In this document: one piece after another, positions 60,714 through 64,000 of the stretch
Layout of the letters: every line of letters starts with the position of its first letter
How positions within the stretch are numbered: position 1 is the stretch's first letter
NCBI GenBank assembly: GCA_005502805.1
Contig: SCMY01000014.1
Location: 62,001 to 126,000, forward strand
Reading direction: 5' to 3'
DNA: 64,000 nucleotides
DNA from: Rhizobiales bacterium 2SD
GTDB taxonomy: Bacteria > Pseudomonadota > Alphaproteobacteria > Rhizobiales > Beijerinckiaceae
Translations under genes and position numbers: made by a program
Notes under the pieces: model-generated
What the model was told of the DNA's origin: nothing
The model's input: the letters and a program-made list of their open reading frames with translations, nothing else
Database searches by the model: none

Positions 60714-61919
60714 ATGGAAACCGTTCTTGCAACAAGGCAAATCCCGGTCTGGCAGGACCGCCGCGCCATTGCGCTCCTGATGGCAGCATCGCTCACCACC
60801 ATGGCGAACGCGACGATCGCCCCGGCCTTGCCCGGGCTCGAGCGCCTGTTCGCCGGCGATCCCAACGCCGCGCTGCTCACGCGGCTTCTGGTGCCGGCGC
60901 CATCGCTCAGCGTCGCGATTTTTGCGCCGCTTGCGGGCATCGCGGCCGACCGGGTCGGGCGGCGCCGGATGCTGCTCTTCGGCGTGATCCTGTTCGTGCT
61001 GTCGGGTTCAGCCGGGCTCGTCCTGCCCGACCTGCCGACGATCTTCCTAAGCCGCCTCGTGCTGGGCATCGCGGTGGCCCTGATCATGACGGCGCAGACG
61101 GCGCTGATCGGCGACTATTTCACCGGAGACGACCGCAATGCCCTGACCGGCCTGCAGATCTCGGCCCGCAATCTCGGCGGCCTCGTCTTCATCCTGACCG
61201 CTGGCTGGGTCGCGACGCTCTCGCCGCGCCTGCCCTTCGCGATCTATGGGTTCGCCGCCGCCTTCCTGCCGTTGATGTGGCTGGTCATCGTCGATCCGCC
61301 GCACCTGTCGCGGAGCAGTGGCCCGGGATCGAGCGCGAGTGACGATCTTCCCTCCTGGCGCCTGCCCCTCGCCCTGCTGGTGCTGTTGCAGGGCGCGACC
61401 AACATGATCTTCTTCATCATGCCGACGCAGCTCTCCTTCTTCCTGGATGCGCAGGGCTATGACAGCGCGATCATGACCGGCTCGGCCCTTGGCGTGCTGA
61501 TGCTCTCGGGCGGAGCCTCCGCACTGCTCTATCCAAGCGTCCGGCGCGCCGTCGGCTACGCCGGCATCTTCGCACTGGGCTATGGCGCCATGGCCGTGGG
61601 CTTCTTCGCGCTAGTGCTTGGCGCGGCACCAGCCGCGATCTTCGGCGCCGCCGCCGCGATCGGCGCAGGCTACGCGCTGGTCTCGCCAAGCTTCGTGGCG
61701 CTCGCCCTCAACCTCTCACCAGCACAGAAGCGCGGGCTGGCCGGCGGCATCCTGACCGCCTCGATCTTCATCGGCCAGTTCTGCTCACCGCTGCTCAGTA
61801 CGCCCCTGATCGCCGGACACGGCTACGTCGGCCTGTTCGGCGGTACGAGCATTCTGCTCGCGATCATGACCGTCGCGGCCGGCTTTACCGGCGCCACCAA
61901 CTGGCGGCGCCGGCAATAG
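60714..61919 (+). CDS. MFS efflux transporter
   Basis: A 401-residue 12-span transporter. ANATIAPALPGLERLFAGDP and LAGIAADRVGRRRMLLFGVI (MFS loop motif, RVGRRR) and LSRLVLGIAVALIMTAQTAL in the first half; RGLAGGILTASIFIGQFCSP near the end. A small-molecule exporter, probably controlled by the divergent MerR regulator. ATG 60714 preceded by AGAGAGAAATC. Confidence 0.88.
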   Translation: METVLATRQIPVWQDRRAIALLMAASLTTMANATIAPALPGLERLFAGDPNAALLTRLLVPAPSLSVAIFAPLAGIAADRVGRRRMLLFGVILFVLSGSAGLVLPDLPTIFLSRLVLGIAVALIMTAQTALIGDYFTGDDRNALTGLQISARNLGGLVFILTAGWVATLSPRLPFAIYGFAAAFLPLMWLVIVDPPHLSRSSGPGSSASDDLPSWRLPLALLVLLQGATNMIFFIMPTQLSFFLDAQGYDSAIMTGSALGVLMLSGGASALLYPSVRRAVGYAGIFALGYGAMAVGFFALVLGAAPAAIFGAAAAIGAGYALVSPSFVALALNLSPAQKRGLAGGILTASIFIGQFCSPLLSTPLIAGHGYVGLFGGTSILLAIMTVAAGFTGATNWRRRQ

Positions 61920-62076
61920 TGCGACGATATGGAGTGCCACCATGGGCGCACTCTGCTTTATTCACGAGCCGGAAAGGCCGACTCGTCGCCAGAAGATGCA
62001 GGGTCGGCTGCAATCGAAACGACATCGAGGTGTCGCAACAGACCGGTGAAACGGAAGCCGGTGGAAGGAGGCCGAT
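61920..62076 (+). promoter_or_regulatory. Structured leader of nhaA (candidate ion-sensing element)
   Basis: 157 bp between the MFS stop and nhaA. GAGTGC...GCACTC, CGACA...TGTCG and ACCGG...CCGGT hairpins follow one another, the last just before AAGGAGG. Leaders of nhaA in alphaproteobacteria often carry nhaA-I or nhaA-II motifs, linked to lithium or sodium sensing. I could not match either consensus by eye, so this is a candidate only. Confidence 0.35.
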
Positions 62077-63336
62077 GTGGCGCAGCAGACGGACGAGATC
62101 GAGGCTCACACCCCGGACTGGCCGCCCAAGCGCCGCTCACCCCTGCACGCCTTCCTCGAAAGCGGAGCAGCCGCCGGCGTCCTCCTAGTCTTTTCCGCCG
62201 CACTGGCGCTGACCATCGCCAACTCCGCGCTCGGTATCGTCTATTTCACGCTGCTTGAGGCCAAGGTTGCCGGCCTTTCCGTCCTGCACTGGATCAACGA
62301 CGCGCTGATGGCGGTGTTCTTCCTGGTCGTGGGACTGGAGATCAAGCGCGAGTTCATCGAAGGCCAGCTCGCAACCTGGAGCCGGCGCGCCCTGCCGGCG
62401 CTGGCCGCGCTCGGCGGCATGATCGCGCCGGCGCTGATCTACGCCACGCTCGCCCGCAGCGATCCGGAAGCCTTGCGTGGCTGGGCGATCCCCGCCGCCA
62501 CCGATATTGCCTTTGCCCTCGGCGTGCTCGCCATCCTCGGCTCGCGCGTGCCGGTCTCGCTCAAGATCTTCCTGACCGCGCTCGCCATTCTCGACGATCT
62601 CGGCGCGATCCTGATCATCGCCCTGTTCTATTCGGGCAATCTCTCGCTGCCCATGCTCGGCGGCGCCGCCGCTTGCCTTGCCGTGCTGATCGCGCTCAAC
62701 CTGCGCGGCGTTCGCCTGCTGCCGCTCTATCTCGCGATCGGCGCCCTGCTCTGGTTCTTCGTGCTGAAGTCGGGCATCCACGCGACCCTAGCCGGCGTCG
62801 CGCTGGCGCTGACCATTCCGCTGGCCGGCCGTGGCGCGGAGAGCGACGAGCCCGAGCATTCACCGCTGCACACGCTGGAGCACAGGCTCCATCCCTGGTC
62901 GTCCTATCTGATCGTGCCGGTCTTCGGTTTCGCCAATGCGGGCGTCTCGATCGCCGGCATGTCGCCGTCCCTGCTGTTGACGCCAGTGCCGCTCGGCATC
63001 GTGCTCGGGCTCTTCCTCGGCAAGCAGATCGGCGTCTTCGGCTTCGCCTGGCTCGCAGTGCGGCTGGGGCTCGGCACCATGCCGGCAAAGGCGACATGGG
63101 CGCAGCTCTACGGTGTCTCGCTGCTCTGCGGTATCGGCTTCACCATGAGCCTGTTCATCGGAGCGCTCGCCTTCGCGAACAATGCCGCGCTCAACGACGC
63201 CACCAAGATCGGCGTGCTTGCGGGCTCGGCGCTGTCGGCGGTGATCGGCTATGTCGTGCTCCATATCGCCGGCCGGCATCTGGCGATTCCGGAAGAACCC
63301 ATGCCGGCGACCGTCCCCCGGAAGCGGGCGCGCTGA
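62077..63336 (+). CDS. nhaA: Na+/H+ antiporter NhaA
   Basis: A 419-residue 12-span antiporter: [25 protein letters not shown] pattern, [20 protein letters not shown] and the ion site [20 protein letters not shown] with the two Asp. It exports Na+ (or Li+) for protons. Start GTG 62077 follows AAGGAGG by 6 nt. The C terminus is basic. Confidence 0.95.
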   Translation: MAQQTDEIEAHTPDWPPKRRSPLHAFLESGAAAGVLLVFSAALALTIANSALGIVYFTLLEAKVAGLSVLHWINDALMAVFFLVVGLEIKREFIEGQLATWSRRALPALAALGGMIAPALIYATLARSDPEALRGWAIPAATDIAFALGVLAILGSRVPVSLKIFLTALAILDDLGAILIIALFYSGNLSLPMLGGAAACLAVLIALNLRGVRLLPLYLAIGALLWFFVLKSGIHATLAGVALALTIPLAGRGAESDEPEHSPLHTLEHRLHPWSSYLIVPVFGFANAGVSIAGMSPSLLLTPVPLGIVLGLFLGKQIGVFGFAWLAVRLGLGTMPAKATWAQLYGVSLLCGIGFTMSLFIGALAFANNAALNDATKIGVLAGSALSAVIGYVVLHIAGRHLAIPEEPMPATVPRKRAR

Positions 63337-63424
63337 GAAGCGCCCTGACCATCACAAAATCGTCGCAGCTGCGGCGGAACCAAGGCGAGCGAACTGCGTT
63401 GCCTCCCCAGCGGTGGAGGCGGCA

Positions 63425-63508
63425 ATGGGCTTCAGTCTCTTGGAAATTTCGATCGTGATGGCAGGCATCTCGCTGCTCGGCTTCCTGATTGCCGACAACG
63501 TGGCCTGA
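63425..63508 (+). CDS. Possible 27-residue membrane microprotein
   Basis: ATG 63425 has GTGGAGGCGGC immediately upstream, a strong ribosome site. The product is almost wholly hydrophobic (FSLLEISIVMAGISLLGFLI) and would span the membrane once. It resembles a pilin N terminus by chance or descent, but no pilin gene follows. Short, so uncertain. Confidence 0.4.
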   Translation: MGFSLLEISIVMAGISLLGFLIADNVA

Positions 63509-63529
63509 TCGAACGGCCCGCAGGCGGAA

Positions 63530-64000
63530 TCAACCCGCCTGCGCCAGCCGCCGCAGCCGCTCCCGGCCAGCGGCCCTGATGTGATCGCGGGCGGCGGCCT
63601 CCGCCCTGGCGGGGTCGCGAGCTTCCACCGCGGAGACGATGGCGTCGTGCTCGGCATGCGCCTGTGCGGCCCGGCCCGCATCCAGCAAGGTCGAAGCGCC
63701 GAGCAGCGCGCGCGCGTCCCGTAGCGCGTTCAGCGCCTTCAGCAGATAGCGGTTATGCGCCGCGCCATAGAGCGCCGAATGGAAGCGCTCATTGTGGCGC
63801 GCCAATTCCTGCGGACGCGCGAGCAGCCCGGCCTCGATCGCGTGCAGGTCGCGCAACAGCGTGACTTCGCCTTCGGATGCATGACGCGCAGCGAAGCCAG
63901 CGACAGTCCCCTCCAAAACCTCGCGCATCGCATAGAGTTCGGACACCGCCTGGTGATCGAGCGTCATCACGACGAGCGTGCGCGAATCGCGGGTGAAGAA
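63530..64000 (-). CDS. GntR-family regulator, FCD domain (partial)
   Basis: The C-terminal 156 residues of a leftward gene whose start lies beyond the window; no stop occurs up to base 64000. LYAMREVLEGTVAGFAARHA, HNERFHSALYGAAHNRYLLK and HAEHDAIVSAVEARDPARAE (metal or ligand His) form the FCD effector domain. The DNA-binding end is outside. Substrate unknown. Confidence 0.9.
   Translation of the reverse strand, partial: FFTRDSRTLVVMTLDHQAVSELYAMREVLEGTVAGFAARHASEGEVTLLRDLHAIEAGLLARPQELARHNERFHSALYGAAHNRYLLKALNALRDARALLGASTLLDAGRAAQAHAEHDAIVSAVEARDPARAEAAARDHIRAAGRERLRRLAQAG

Overview
The window looks like the chromosome of a high-GC alphaproteobacterium of the order Hyphomicrobiales (Rhizobiales). 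A Bosea-like genus is my best guess. The reasons are the gene order glyA / nrdR-ribD-ribE-ribH-nusB-thiL, the order CBP3-like chaperone / DUF177 / plsX / fabH / ihfA / MerR, a K+-independent H+-pyrophosphatase, and phage copies of the alphaproteobacterial regulators GcrA and GapR. The genus is inference from gene order and family content, not from a marker-gene comparison.

Bases 1 to about 36815 are most of a prophage with a contractile tail. Its right end is marked by a tyrosine integrase (35569-36729) that reads into a 3' fragment of a tRNA-Pro(GGG) gene at 36769-36815. The intact tRNA and the left end lie to the left of the window. Late genes run leftward: terminase (17989-16021), DUF1073 portal, Mu F-like head protein, DUF2213 protease/scaffold, cement protein, DUF2184 major capsid, DUF4054 and other connectors, DUF3383 sheath, DUF3277 tube, a tail-assembly chaperone with a -1 frameshift signal, a lysozyme-bearing tape measure, and Dit-like, plug and hub baseplate genes. 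Spike, fibre and lysis genes are not in the window. A rightward HigBA toxin-antitoxin pair plus a secreted protein interrupt the tail operon at 1160-2281.

The control region is at 28083-31217. A CI-like S24 repressor (28171-28914) faces a leftward early operon and a rightward early operon. Both promoters carry the same operator, GAGCTA-TTTT-TAGCTC. The leftward operon encodes a Cro-like protein, GapR-like and GcrA-like regulators, an SNF2-type helicase, an HNH nuclease, a DNA methyltransferase, a replication protein, a Vsr/DUF559-like nuclease and a NusG paralogue. The rightward operon encodes Gp157, a Bet/RecT annealase, an HNH nuclease, an excisionase-like protein and the integrase. Between the repressor and the rightward operon sits an AT-richer two-gene cassette, a DprA-like SLOG protein with a ComF-like phosphoribosyltransferase. 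It is the best candidate here for a little-described defence or conversion system. A second cargo locus (20925-22493) holds two similar two-span membrane proteins.

From 36816 onward is host chromosome. It holds small hypothetical genes; an esterase / ring-cleaving dioxygenase / DoxX / LysR group resembling the Mhq quinone-stress genes of Bacillus; a SugE/Gdx guanidinium exporter under a probable guanidine-II riboswitch; MerR and ihfA; fabH-plsX-DUF177-CBP3; a BamE-type lipoprotein; an EamA transporter; hppA; ureidoglycine aminohydrolase and an MFS transporter; thiL-nusB-ribH-ribE-ribD-nrdR; glyA; a MerR regulator with its divergent MFS efflux gene; nhaA with a structured leader; and the end of a GntR regulator.
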